From: Streptomyces sp. A1277
GTDB lineage: Bacteria > Actinomycetota > Actinomycetes > Streptomycetales > Streptomycetaceae
Direction of reading: 5' to 3'
NCBI RefSeq assembly: GCF_004795015.1
Contig: NZ_SSBI01000030.1
Span: 30,773-94,772, forward strand
Length of the DNA: 64,000 nucleotides
A program made the translations under genes and the position numbers. This document shows positions 34,597 to 43,289 of the stretch, one piece after another (within the stretch, counting starts at the first letter, position 1; each line of letters begins with the position of its first letter). A model generated the notes under the pieces. The model was not told the origin of the DNA and ran no database searches. It saw only the letters and a list, made by a program, of their open reading frames with translations.

Positions 34597-35854
34597 CCGC
34601 GGCCGGCCTGTTCCCGCGGTCGTCGAGGACCGTGTTGCGTCCGCGTCGGCGGCGGGGCTTCGTGGGCGAGGCGGTGTTCTGCGGGATGTCGGGGACCTCG
34701 CCGGCCCCGGGGTCGAGGTCGTCCAGGTTGCCGAGGTGGATCGTGGTCTTCGCGAGCAGTTCCGGGGTGAGGCGTTCTTCGCCGGTGAGGATCGCCTCGG
34801 TGCAGCCGTCCTCGATCAGCCGCCGCAGCAGGCCGACGACGCCGCGGGTGCGGCCGAAGAGGTACTCGGGCATCTCGCCGGTGGTCAGCATGCCCTCGAA
34901 GGACCGCAGGAGCCGCAGCTGGTCCTCGATGCCGGCCAGGTGGTCGAGGAAGGCGGTGATGCCGGCCGGGGTGGAGTAGTCGAACGGGTCGAGATCGACC
35001 ATGTCGAACCGGCGGCCCGTCTGCGTGGCGGCCGCGGTGCTGTGCCGCCCGCCCCGCACGTTGTCGGGGAAGACCCACTGTCCGGTGCGCTGGTCGACGT
35101 AGGCGCCGCGCAGGAGGCCGGAGCCGGGGATGTCCACGCCGATCAGGATCAGGGTGACGTTGAGGTCCATCAGCTCCCGGATCAGGTCGAGGGTGTCCTG
35201 GTCGTCCTCGCGGTGGAGCCGGAGCCGGGTGATGTCGTCGATCAGCAGGGCGGTGGTGTGATGGTCCCGGATCGCGTCCCGCACCGCTCTGACCAGGTCG
35301 TCCAGCGTTCCGGGGTGCGGGTTGCCGTAGACGTTCAAGATCGCCTTGCAGAGTCCCTTGGGGGTCGCGCGGACCGGCAGGCGACAGTAGGCGACGGGCA
35401 CGAACACGTCCCGGGTGCCGGGGGTGGGGCCGGGCAGCAGCTGGTGGTGGACCTCGCGCCAGACGTCCTCGAAGGACGCGGCCGCGTCGCAGGCGGTCTC
35501 GGTCTTGCCTTGGAACCCGCCGCCGTTGATCATCAGGCCGTCGCGGTTGCCGGGCATGAACTTCACCGCGTTGTTCTGCAGCCGCCCGCGCATCAGGTTC
35601 GCGACCCGCGCGCTCATCGGCGTCTCCTGCAGCCGCATGTTGACGTGCGTCGCAGTGCGATGCAGGTCGTGCAGAGCCCGCCGTCGCGGGCTCAGGCTCT
35701 GGTAGTCCGCCGGCATCAGACGCGGCGCGGGCACGAACGTGTCGCGGATCTTCCGCCACTGCTGCCAGCCCTCCCAGCGGGTGCGGTCCGGCGGCGGGCC
35801 GGCCCGCAGGAACGGGACGACCGCGTGCTCATCCGGCGTCGTCTGGTCCACCAC
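34589..35854 (-). CDS. TniB-like AAA ATPase
   Basis: A 421-residue ATP-binding transposition protein. The P-loop is NGGGFQGKTETACDAAAS (an atypical Walker A, GGFQGKT). Walker B is TALLIDDITRL. It is followed by LILIGVDIPGSGLL and a C-terminal lid (GRTRGVVGLLRRLIEDG). The GTG start at 35854 is preferred, with GGAGGAGG upstream; a longer reading to 35980 lies within the tniA end. In TniABQ elements it is the target-selecting ATPase. Its transposase partner is truncated, so the set cannot act alone. Confidence 0.85.
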   Translation of the reverse strand: MVDQTTPDEHAVVPFLRAGPPPDRTRWEGWQQWRKIRDTFVPAPRLMPADYQSLSPRRRALHDLHRTATHVNMRLQETPMSARVANLMRGRLQNNAVKFMPGNRDGLMINGGGFQGKTETACDAAASFEDVWREVHHQLLPGPTPGTRDVFVPVAYCRLPVRATPKGLCKAILNVYGNPHPGTLDDLVRAVRDAIRDHHTTALLIDDITRLRLHREDDQDTLDLIRELMDLNVTLILIGVDIPGSGLLRGAYVDQRTGQWVFPDNVRGGRHSTAAATQTGRRFDMVDLDPFDYSTPAGITAFLDHLAGIEDQLRLLRSFEGMLTTGEMPEYLFGRTRGVVGLLRRLIEDGCTEAILTGEERLTPELLAKTTIHLGNLDDLDPGAGEVPDIPQNTASPTKPRRRRGRNTVLDDRGNRPAAGD

Positions 35855-36545
35855 GGTCCTCCTCCAGGTCGTCCTCGGGCAGGACGAACACACTGCGGGC
35901 CCGGAAGCTGTGGCCCAACTCGGGCGGCGGGACGGGAGCGGGCCGGACGGCCTCCCGACGCCGGCGCCGTTCCCCGGCAACCGCTTCCTGCGTCTGGCGG
36001 GCCCGGCCCGGCCAGCTCAGCACCGTCGCCGTCTCCTCCCCTGCAGCCGGGGCAGGAACGGCATCAGCCGGGGCGGGCGGGCTCGGCGGTCGGTCGGCCT
36101 GCGCGGCCCTGGCCTGGTGCATCTCGTGGGCGTGCTCGGTGCGCTGGGACTTCTTCATCTGGGTCGGCCACTTGCTGACCGGGATGTTCGAGCCGATCAG
36201 CTCCAGCAACACGGGCAGCAGTTCGGCGTCCGACTTCGGCTTCAGCCCGGCCGCCGCAGCCTTCGCGAGCAAGGCGCTGGCCCGCGCGTCCCCGAAAGCC
36301 GGCATCTGGCCGGCCCGGGGCATGCCCGTCCAGGGCAGCGGGTGCCAGGCATGGCTGATCGGGTCCTGGAAGAACACCTGGCGCCGGTCGCGCGGGTCGT
36401 GGCGGATGAGCCACTTGCCCTTGTGCTTGCCACCCCGCGTCGACAGCTCGCCGCGGTAGTCCCGCAGGACATCGGCGTCGTCGTACCAAAGTCCGCGGAT
36501 CTTCACCCCGCGGCGCTTGTCGATGCGGACGTAGTGGACAAGGTC
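35829..36545 (-). pseudogene. TniA-type transposase, C-terminal fragment
   Basis: The fragment encodes the C-terminal beta-barrel and tail of a Mu/TniA-like transposase (DKRRGVKIRGLWYDDADVL, GKHKGKWLIRHDPRDRRQVF, DPISHAWHPLPW). The catalytic DDE domain is absent. At about 36,540 the sequence switches to an enoyl-CoA hydratase fragment on the other strand, so an insertion or deletion has removed the 5-prime part. The frame remains open further to 37178 but has no coding sense there. Confidence 0.8.
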
Positions 36546-37064
36546 GCAGGCAAGGCGCGCGGCGGCGGAGCCGAGTTCGTCGTGGCCGCGGACATGGCGT
36601 TCGCGGCGATCGGCAAGGCCGGGCTCGGTCAGGTCGAAGCCCTCATGGGCATCGTCCCCGGCGGCGGCGCCACGCAGTACCTCACCGAGCGCGTCGGCCG
36701 TAACCGTGCCTTGGAGATCGTGCTCGGCGCCGACCTGATGGACGCCGAGACAGCCGAGCGGTACGGCTGGGTCAACCGAGCCGTCCCCGCCGACCAACTC
36801 GACGAGTTCGTCGACCGCCTCGCCGGTAACATCGCCGCGTTGCCCGACGGCGTCGTCGCGGCAGTTAAGCACGCCATCGTAGTCCGCGATCATTCCGATG
36901 GCCTGGCGCGGGAAAACAACGCCTGGGCCGGGCTCGTATTCCGCCCCGCCACAGCGCAGCTCATGGGCGCCGGGCTGGCCGGCGGCGCCCAGACCCGGAA
37001 CGGCGAACAGGACCTCGAGGGTCTGTTCCGCAGTCTCGCCGAGCAGCTGAACGAGCGCCTGTGA
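36543..37064 (+). pseudogene. Enoyl-CoA hydratase/isomerase, C-terminal fragment
   Basis: From about 36543 the plus strand encodes GKARGGGAEFVVAADMAFAA, ALMGIVPGGGATQYLTERVG, ALEIVLGADLMDAETAERYG and WVNRAVPADQLDEFVDRLAG, the oxyanion-hole and C-terminal part of a crotonase-fold protein. The first 90 or so residues are missing, and the frame runs into transposase sequence without a credible start. It is a remnant left by rearrangement at the TniA junction. Confidence 0.85.
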
Positions 37065-37242
37065 CAAGTCGAATGCCTTGTTGGTGACAACCAGACTGCT
37101 TCGACTGTTCCGCTTCGCCGGCTCACGCGGCTCCGCTGGTGCCAACTCCTGGGCTTCGGCCCCGCCCCTCCCCCGCACGGATGCCCCTGCTCGGCGCCGT
37201 AGCCGTCTCCTACCACCGCCGCCACGCGCCGCGCCCCCGCGA

Positions 37243-37257
37243 TATTACGCCGTAATA
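37243..37257. repeat. 15-bp palindrome TATTACG-C-CGTAATA
   Basis: A perfect AT-rich palindrome with one central base. The only other copy that I see is at the centre of the 61-bp palindrome at 40125-40139. The two copies bracket the secreted-protein gene and parAB. It may be a partition site or another protein-binding site. Confidence 0.6.
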
Positions 37258-37261
37258 ATGC

Positions 37262-37283
37262 GCGGCCCGGCGTCCCGGGCCGC
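37262..37283 (-). terminator. Hairpin after the beta/gamma-crystallin gene
   Basis: A perfect 9-bp GC-only stem (37262-37270 with 37275-37283) with a 4-base loop lies 18 bases beyond the stop of the leftward gene at 37301. Confidence 0.65.
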
Positions 37284-37300
37284 TGGTCCTGCGGTGTCGG

Positions 37301-37654
37301 TCAGAGGATCTCGATGGAGTTGACCTTCGGGGGGAGGTTCGGGAACGTGATGTCGGTCCAGCGGGGGATCTTCACCGAGTCGCCGTTGGCGTCGTAGTAG
37401 ATCAGGTCGTTGTTGCCCGTGGAGATCCTGTCGACCCACCAGCCGCCGAAGTTGGTCCGCCCGGCGTTCGCGTAGCAGTCGACGCTCTGCCGGCCGCCGT
37501 TGTGCGACCAGATCTTGAGGAAGTTCTCGCCGCCGCGGCACTCGACGTGGTCGATGGCGAAAGCGGAACCGCTGGGTACGGCGATGGTGAACGAGGCCGC
37601 CGCAGCGAACGCCATGGCCAGTGAACCGAGGAGCCTCTTGCCCTTCAGAATCAC
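37301..37654 (-). CDS. Secreted beta/gamma-crystallin protein (SKLP-like)
   Basis: A 117-residue exported protein. Residues 1-33 are a signal peptide (basic KGKRLLG, hydrophobic core, cleavage near SAFA-ID). The mature part resembles the Streptomyces killer-toxin-like protein, a single beta/gamma-crystallin fold: CRGGENFLKIWSHNGG, VDCYANAGRTNFGGWW and NDLIYYDANGDSVKIPRW. GTG 37654 follows GAAGGAGA. SKLP is reported to harm yeast and some bacteria. Whether this one is a toxin, an inhibitor or a structural wall protein is not shown. Its position next to parAB is unusual. Confidence 0.8.
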   Translation of the reverse strand: MILKGKRLLGSLAMAFAAAASFTIAVPSGSAFAIDHVECRGGENFLKIWSHNGGRQSVDCYANAGRTNFGGWWVDRISTGNNDLIYYDANGDSVKIPRWTDITFPNLPPKVNSIEIL

Positions 37655-37846
37655 GGATTCTCCTTCGTACAAGTCGGTGATGCCGCGCCGCGAACGGGTC
37701 GGGGCGCTGCTCCGGGTCCGGAGCCGGCCCGGAAACGATCTTGGTGCAAGATCGCCGACGGGTACGGCAGGCAGGGCGGCGCCGAAGGAGGTTCACCTGC
37801 CTGGAGGTGCGCGGTTCCCGCTCCCACAGGCAGGTGAAGGCGCGCG

Positions 37847-38764
37847 TCACTCGGTGTCGGCCGTCGTGGCGGACTTCTCCGCCCTCATCCGCTTCGACTC
37901 CTCGATCTTGTAGTCGACAAGAAGCTCCGTCAGCTTCCGCCGGGCCGGTACGTCGAGCTGGGCGATGATGAGAGCGGTCAGGGCGTGGGGCTCCGTCGAG
38001 GGCAGCCGGTCGGCGGTGCGGGCGGCCGGCGCCTGCTGCTTGGCGGGCCGGGACTTACTGGCCCTGGTGGCCTTCAGGTGCTGGAGGTGGGCCTCCTGCT
38101 CCTCGGCCTTCTTCTTGCCGATCAGGCGCAGCGTGGCCGCGGACTCCTCGCCCGACTGGAGCTTCTCCTTGAGCGCGGGGGTCAGGGTCAGCAGCGCGAG
38201 GCGCTGGGAGACCCAGCCCTGGGAGCGGTGCAGGCGGGTCGCAAGGGCCTCCTGGGTGCCGTGGATCCGCAGGAGCTGTTCGAGGGCCTTGGCCTCGTCC
38301 AGGTGGTTGAGTTCCTGGCGGTGGATGTTGGCGACGAGGGCCGACTCCAGGATCTCGTCGGGGTTGCTGCCGAGGTTGTCGTCGAGCATCACCTTGATCT
38401 GGGTGACGCCGGCCTCGCGGGCCGCCGCGAGGCGGGAGTTGCCGTCGATGACGACGTACTTGGTGCCGGCTTCCAGGTCGGCTTCCCGGCCCGGGTTGCC
38501 TTCCAGGTAGGCGAACCGGCCCATGATGCTGATGGCGGTCTTCTGGCCGTGGTCGCGGAGGCTGTGCCCGAGGTCGGTGAGGTCGCCGAGATCGGACCTG
38601 GGGTTGTCGGGGTTGAGGCTGATGACGTCGACGGGCAGTTCGACCGGAGGCGGGGCCCCCTCGGTGGGTGCGGCCGCGACCTGGTTGATGGCGGCGCGGC
38701 GGGCGCTGATGGGCTGGGTCTGGCCGAAGGAGGCGCCGGCGCCGAGCCGGGATGCCTTGCTCAT
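37847..38764 (-). CDS. parB: ParB-type partition protein
   Basis: A 305-residue ParB/Spo0J-family protein. The N-terminal nuclease-like domain contains NPDNPRSDLGDL and VIDGNSRLAAAREAG, the conserved box is ALVANIHRQELNHLDEAKAL, and the HTH is TQEALATRLHRSQGWVSQRL. The C-terminal third is basic and probably dimerises. It overlaps the parA stop by ATGA, so the pair is coupled. It is a plasmid-type ParB, since the target of chromosomal ParB (GTTTCACGTGAAAC) is not seen here. Confidence 0.93.
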   Translation of the reverse strand: MSKASRLGAGASFGQTQPISARRAAINQVAAAPTEGAPPPVELPVDVISLNPDNPRSDLGDLTDLGHSLRDHGQKTAISIMGRFAYLEGNPGREADLEAGTKYVVIDGNSRLAAAREAGVTQIKVMLDDNLGSNPDEILESALVANIHRQELNHLDEAKALEQLLRIHGTQEALATRLHRSQGWVSQRLALLTLTPALKEKLQSGEESAATLRLIGKKKAEEQEAHLQHLKATRASKSRPAKQQAPAARTADRLPSTEPHALTALIIAQLDVPARRKLTELLVDYKIEESKRMRAEKSATTADTE

Positions 38765-39999
38765 GAGATCTCCCGGGCGAGGGCGCGCATGCCGACGGCC
38801 TGGTCGCAGCGGGGCGAGTAGGCGAGCAGGGGCTGCTTCACGCGTACCGCCTCCTTCTGCTCCTTCAGGTCTCCGATGACTCCGACGACCCTGGGGTCCT
38901 TGATGTCCATCCAGGAGGTGAGGGAGGAGGTGGCGATGTAGCCGCGCCTCGCGTCGTAGTGGTTGACGACGATGCCGAGGTAGTCGAGTCCGAGGTGCAT
39001 GTCGTTGCGGAGGTCCTCGATCTGGGAGGTGAGGAGCCCGTAGGCGTCGGCGGAGCTGTCCTCGGCCTGCACGACGACGAGGACACCGGAGTTGCCCGGG
39101 GCCTCGCCCTGGCGGCGGCGGCCGTAGTACGCGGCGGCGTCCATGCTGAGACCGAGGCTGGGCGGGCAGTCGATGATGACGGCGTCGTAGTCGGCCTCGA
39201 TCGCGGACAGGGCCCGCTCCAGGGCTGCTTCGCGCGCCCGGACGCCGGAGAGCTTGACGTCGAGGAGGAAGGCGTCGGTGCAGGCGGGCAGCAGGTGGAG
39301 CCGGTCACCGAAGCGGGGGTCCTCGATCGCTACGACGAGGTCGGCGAGCCGGCCCATGGCTTCGCCGGCCATGTGCTTGGTGAGGCTGTCGCCCTCGATG
39401 GGCAGCGGCTGGTGGCCGAGCTGCTTGGTGAGGTGGCACTGCGGGTCGAAGTCCACGAGGAGGACGCGCAGGCCGAGCCCCGGGAGGTCCTCGTGGTCGA
39501 GGGGCGAGGTCTCCCGGTCCTCGGAGAGGGCGGCGGCGAAGTGCTTGGAGATGCGGACGGGGTGGAGCGCGTCGGCGTCCTCGGCGAGGGCTTCGCCGGT
39601 GCCGGCGGCGATGGCGGTCTTGCCCACGCCGCCCTTCTGGTTGCAGGTGACGATGCGCTTGGGGTGCTCGGGGCGTACGACGGTGGGCGCCGGGTTCGTC
39701 TCGAGCCACATGACGACGGACTGGGCGAGCCCCTGGACGAGCGGGACGCCGCGGGAGGCGCAGTCGGCGCGGAACTCATCCCACTGCCCGTCAGGGAGGA
39801 AGGTCGCGAAGGACTTGGCGCCTGCGGTGTCGATGGGGGAGAGGTTGGAGCCGAGCCTCCGCCATGCCTTGATACCGGCCTCGACGGCGTGCTGGATGTC
39901 GACGTTGTGCTGGGCGGCCCGGATCTTCAGATCCTGTTGCAGCACCGGGGGCAGCTTGGAGACGACCTTCTCGCGGTCGCCGGGGGAGGGCGAAGTCAT
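38761..39999 (-). CDS. parA: ParA-type partition ATPase
   Basis: A 412-residue ParA. An N-terminal extension with a DNA-binding-like segment (residues about 1-115) precedes the deviant Walker A CNQKGGVGKTAIAA, the switch LLVDFDPQCHLTKQLG and IIDCPPSLGLSMDA. The length and extension fit plasmid type Ia ParA proteins, which also repress their own promoter. ATG 39999 is preferred because an inverted repeat overlaps an upstream ATG at 40038. Confidence 0.93.
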   Translation of the reverse strand: MTSPSPGDREKVVSKLPPVLQQDLKIRAAQHNVDIQHAVEAGIKAWRRLGSNLSPIDTAGAKSFATFLPDGQWDEFRADCASRGVPLVQGLAQSVVMWLETNPAPTVVRPEHPKRIVTCNQKGGVGKTAIAAGTGEALAEDADALHPVRISKHFAAALSEDRETSPLDHEDLPGLGLRVLLVDFDPQCHLTKQLGHQPLPIEGDSLTKHMAGEAMGRLADLVVAIEDPRFGDRLHLLPACTDAFLLDVKLSGVRAREAALERALSAIEADYDAVIIDCPPSLGLSMDAAAYYGRRRQGEAPGNSGVLVVVQAEDSSADAYGLLTSQIEDLRNDMHLGLDYLGIVVNHYDARRGYIATSSLTSWMDIKDPRVVGVIGDLKEQKEAVRVKQPLLAYSPRCDQAVGMRALAREIS

Positions 40000-40011
40000 G
40001 GCAGTCACCTT

Positions 40012-40050
40012 ACTAACTCCGATGATCCATTTCTGCATCGGTGCGTTAGT
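40012..40050. promoter_or_regulatory. Candidate parAB operator
   Basis: Just upstream of the parA start, ACTAAC (40012-40017) pairs with GTTAGT (40045-40050) and, inside it, CCGATG (40019-40024) pairs with CATCGG (40036-40041). The nested dyad fits an autoregulatory site for ParA or ParB. Confidence 0.55.
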
Positions 40051-40101
40051 TATGACAGCACATGGTGTGCGTGAAGGGCACTCAGGAGCCCGGCCACTCG
40101 C

Positions 40102-40162
40102 GGAAACGGGGCTGGGGGTCTGGCTATTACGGCGTAATAGCCAGACCCCCAGCCCCGTTTCC
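40102..40162. repeat. 61-bp perfect palindrome upstream of parA
   Basis: Two 30-base arms (40102-40131 and 40133-40162) pair without mismatch around a single G. The centre is TATTACG-G-CGTAATA, the same palindrome as at 37243. It begins 2 bases after the stop of the DUF6009 gene, so it could be a two-way terminator. Its length, perfection and shared core also make it a centromere-like candidate. Confidence 0.9.
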
Positions 40163-40164
40163 CG

Positions 40165-40548
40165 TCAGTTGGCGGCGTCCGCGCTCGCGGTGAGACCGCG
40201 CTGCGAGCGGGGCGTCTTGTCGCCGACCCGCTTGGGCTCGATGGTGCTCGGGTCGACCGCCTCGCCGGGCGCGCCCTCGTGGTACGGGCCGTCGGGGTCG
40301 GCGTCGCGGTCGTGGGGGAGCAGGAAGAAGACTCGGCGCAGGTGGAGGCCGCTGTCGGGATCGGCTTCGGTGTGGGCCTCGAGTTCGGTGTAGCCGACCA
40401 TGCGTCCGTCCCGTTCGTAGCGGGGCTTTCCGCGACGGCGGGTGGTCTTGTCGAGGGCCTGGCGCACGTAGTCGAGGTTGTCGGGGTTCTCCAGCCAGAC
40501 CACGGCGTTCTCGTGGTGGAGATCGCTCTCGTTCAGCAGCGAGCTCAT
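40165..40548 (-). CDS. DUF6009 family protein
   Basis: A 127-residue protein of a Streptomyces plasmid-associated family of unknown function. Recognisable blocks are ENAVVWLENPDNLDYVRQAL, RRGKPRYERDGRMVGYTELE and RRVFFLLPHDRD. It lies between the replication genes and parAB, separated from parA by the 61-bp palindrome. Co-occurrence with replication genes suggests a role in plasmid maintenance. No enzyme motif is visible. Confidence 0.75.
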   Translation of the reverse strand: MSSLLNESDLHHENAVVWLENPDNLDYVRQALDKTTRRRGKPRYERDGRMVGYTELEAHTEADPDSGLHLRRVFFLLPHDRDADPDGPYHEGAPGEAVDPSTIEPKRVGDKTPRSQRGLTASADAAN

Positions 40549-40671
40549 GGCTGCAGCCCCTTTGTGATTCGGCCGGCCGGGAGGAGGCCGGGGTGGGTGT
40601 GAGCACGTTCCCTGGTGGGGGCACCGTGTCCATGGTAGGCCGGACCGGCGGGTGTGTGCCGGGCGCGTGGG

Positions 40672-42210
40672 TCATGCATGGCCGGTCCTCGCGTCGTCGT
40701 CGGTGAGGAGCCCGAGGCCGGGGTAGTACTTCTTGCCGCTGGACTTCATCATGTCGGCGGGCGAGGCGAGGGAGAGTTCCTGGCGGACCCGGGTCGCGAA
40801 CGCCCGTGCCGTCGCGGGCCGGATGCCCTCGCCGGCGCTGCACCAGCTGCTGTACGTCGCGTACAGCAGGCCCTGTTCCACCCGCAGGTCGGGGGTGTGG
40901 GTGGTGCAGCACTCGGTGAGGAAGCGGCCGATGTGGTCCTCGGTGGTGGCGTAGGCCGCGGTGGCGGTGCGGACGGTGGCGGGTCCGTCGAGCGGGTCGC
41001 GGGTGGCGAGGTAGAGCTTGGCGCCCTCGATGAGCCATTGCAGGATGCCCGGGCCCTCGCTCTGGACGAGTTCCTTGGCGAGGTTGTCGATCTTGCGGGC
41101 GGCGGGGACGACGCGCTCGAAGGGGATGAGGCGGATGCGCCGCCAGAACGCGTGGCCGCCGGTGCCGACTTCGGGGCGGTGGTTGCCGAGCAGCCAGAGC
41201 TTGTGGGTGGGGTTGAAGCTGAAGAAGTCCTGCCGCATGCGCCGGGCCATGATCCGGTCGCCGCCGGTCAGCAGCTTCACACGGGACTCGTCGAACTTGT
41301 CGTTCGGCTTGAGCTCGGAGCAGACGACGATGCGCCGGCCGTGCAGCTCGGTCAGCTCGGTGGAGTGCTCGGAGAACTTCCCCTTCTCCATGAGGAAACC
41401 CGGCGGGGCGGCCTGCGCGTAGTCGCCGAGGATCTGCGTCATGACGTCGAGGAGGACGGATTTGCCGTTGGCTCCCGTGCCGTAGAGGAACGGGAGCACC
41501 TGCGCGCCCACGTCGCCGGTCACGGAGTAGCCGAGGAGCAGGTGGAGGAAGTGGATGGTCTCCTCGCCCTTGGCGTCGTCGCCGAAGGTGTCGTGCAGGA
41601 AGCGGTGCCAGCGCGGGGTGGGCGTCGCCTCGGGCGCGACGCTCGTGGCCCGGGAGTGCATGTCGCCCACCGGGTCGGGCTTGTGGAGGTGCCCGGTATG
41701 GAGATCGACGACACCGGCCGGGGTGCACAGGGCGTACGGGTCGCCGTCCAGGACATCGGGGTCCAGCGCGAGTGCGGGGGATGCCTTGGCCTGGGTGAGC
41801 ATGGCCTTGATGCCGGGCGTCGACATGGAACGCCGCCGGTGTGCGCTGAGTTCCCGGTCGGTGAACTGGCCGGTCGGATCGGTGGCGGGCATCTGCTCGG
41901 CCAGGTCGCCCGCCGCCCACACCGCGGCCTTCTCACCCCCGGTGCGCTTCCAGCGGTACTGGTCCCAGTGGTACCAGCCCAGCCCTTCGACGTGGCGGAA
42001 CTGGTCGCCGAACATGACCGCGAACAGCTTGGCGTTGCCCCGGTCGGTCAGGAGCGCGGGCAGGTGCCCCGCGACCGGGGCCGACTCGTGCACCGCGGAG
42101 GCGTTCTGCTGGGCGGGCAGGCCGGGCAGGCCCCCCTCGGCTTCGAGAGCGAGCATCTGCTGCGCTGCGGCAGTGGCGTCGAAGCGCGGGCTGCGGTCGG
42201 CGCTGCTCAT
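40672..42210 (-). CDS. Plasmid primase-helicase (D5/P4 type)
   Basis: A 512-residue protein with a D5-N-like region (GDQFRHVEGLGWYHWDQYRW) and an SF3 helicase domain: Walker A YGTGANGKSVLLDVM, Walker B-like GRRIVVCSELKPND, motif C KLWLLGNHRPEVGTGGHAFW, and an arginine-finger region RRIRLIPFERV. It unwinds DNA at initiation of replication. ATG 42210 overlaps the TGA of the prim-pol gene (ATGA), so helicase and primase are made together. Confidence 0.92.
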   Translation of the reverse strand: MSSADRSPRFDATAAAQQMLALEAEGGLPGLPAQQNASAVHESAPVAGHLPALLTDRGNAKLFAVMFGDQFRHVEGLGWYHWDQYRWKRTGGEKAAVWAAGDLAEQMPATDPTGQFTDRELSAHRRRSMSTPGIKAMLTQAKASPALALDPDVLDGDPYALCTPAGVVDLHTGHLHKPDPVGDMHSRATSVAPEATPTPRWHRFLHDTFGDDAKGEETIHFLHLLLGYSVTGDVGAQVLPFLYGTGANGKSVLLDVMTQILGDYAQAAPPGFLMEKGKFSEHSTELTELHGRRIVVCSELKPNDKFDESRVKLLTGGDRIMARRMRQDFFSFNPTHKLWLLGNHRPEVGTGGHAFWRRIRLIPFERVVPAARKIDNLAKELVQSEGPGILQWLIEGAKLYLATRDPLDGPATVRTATAAYATTEDHIGRFLTECCTTHTPDLRVEQGLLYATYSSWCSAGEGIRPATARAFATRVRQELSLASPADMMKSSGKKYYPGLGLLTDDDARTGHA

Positions 42211-43289
42211 GGGCGTCCTTCGGGATGGAACGGGCGGGCTGCGCCGGCGGACAGGGCGGAAGCGATGACGGTGAGGCTGTGCCTGCTGCGGTGCGGGCGC
42301 GCGCTGTCGGCGGCCGCGGTGAGCAGGGCCTCGGCCTGGGTCGCGGTGAGGTGCCCGGCGGCGACCAGGCCACCGGCGGTGTACGCGGCGCGGTTCAGCT
42401 TCTCGGTGAAGGCGGTCCCCTCGGACGCAGCCCCGCATGCCTCGACCTCGGCGAGCAGGGGCTCCAGCAGCCGTGTGGCGCGCTGCGCGCTACGGGAGGG
42501 CCTCACGGGCCGGGGGCGGGGCGCGGGGACCTGTACGGGGGCGGAACGGGGCGTATGGCCGGTACGCCGCAGCTCGGCGGCGAGCCAGTCGGGCAGGGGC
42601 GCAGGGAACCGGGCCGCGCCGACGGGGGTGTAGGTGCCCGCAGGGGTGCGGGTGGCCGGGGTGACGATGTAGCCGCCGGCGGCGCGGACGTCGACCTGCC
42701 AGGCGAGGGCGACCTTCGGGCTGGAGCCCACCGATGACCGGTAGCCCGGTCCATCGGGGGCGGTGCGGTACCAGATGTGGAGGCCGCCGGAGGGCGTACG
42801 GACGCGCAGCGTCGACTCGTCGTCCGCCGGGCTCGGCCGGCCGCGCAGTGCCGAGAGGAGAGCCAGGGTGTCGAACCCGGAGGCCAGGCCCGCCAGGTTG
42901 ACGCTCTCGTGGATGGGGATGCCGGGCAGGAGCCGGTCGCGGTGCGGCACTTCGGCACTGTGGGCGTCGACGTCCAGGACGACGAGCCCGGCCGGGCCGC
43001 ACGAGACCCCGACCCCCAGCGCCGGATTGACACCCCACCAGGCCGCCAGCAGCCCGGGGTCCGTGGTCGCCGCGTGAAAGCCGTGGCACCACCTGCCCGC
43101 TGGAAGGCAGGGGCAGTCGGCCGGGCGATGGGGCTCCTTGCGGCAGGCCGGGCAGTTGCCCGCGGGCGTCTTGCGTCCGGCGGCCAGCGGGTGGACGGGC
43201 CAGCCGTTCCCCGCACACCAACGGGCCATGTCGAAGGGACTCGTGGGCCCCGCTGCACGCGGGCCACTGGTCTCGCTTTGACGCGGCAC
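42207..43289 (-). CDS. Bifunctional primase/polymerase (prim-pol)
   Basis: A 360-residue archaeo-eukaryotic-primase protein. The catalytic acidic pair lies in VVLDVDAH and the following motif in SGGLHIWYR. A cysteine cluster (NCPACRKEPHRPADCPC) near residues 45-62 is a zinc-binding insertion. The C-terminal third is helical (AAYTAGGLVAAGHLTATQAE). With the coupled helicase it forms the replication initiation unit. The repeat-rich region immediately upstream is the likely origin. Confidence 0.9.
   Translation of the reverse strand: MPRQSETSGPRAAGPTSPFDMARWCAGNGWPVHPLAAGRKTPAGNCPACRKEPHRPADCPCLPAGRWCHGFHAATTDPGLLAAWWGVNPALGVGVSCGPAGLVVLDVDAHSAEVPHRDRLLPGIPIHESVNLAGLASGFDTLALLSALRGRPSPADDESTLRVRTPSGGLHIWYRTAPDGPGYRSSVGSSPKVALAWQVDVRAAGGYIVTPATRTPAGTYTPVGAARFPAPLPDWLAAELRRTGHTPRSAPVQVPAPRPRPVRPSRSAQRATRLLEPLLAEVEACGAASEGTAFTEKLNRAAYTAGGLVAAGHLTATQAEALLTAAADSARPHRSRHSLTVIASALSAGAARPFHPEGRP

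Noticed and set aside
40102..40162. A linear-replicon telomere
   Set aside because: Streptomyces telomeres hold several palindromes with short loops at a DNA end; this is a single palindrome lying between internal genes.
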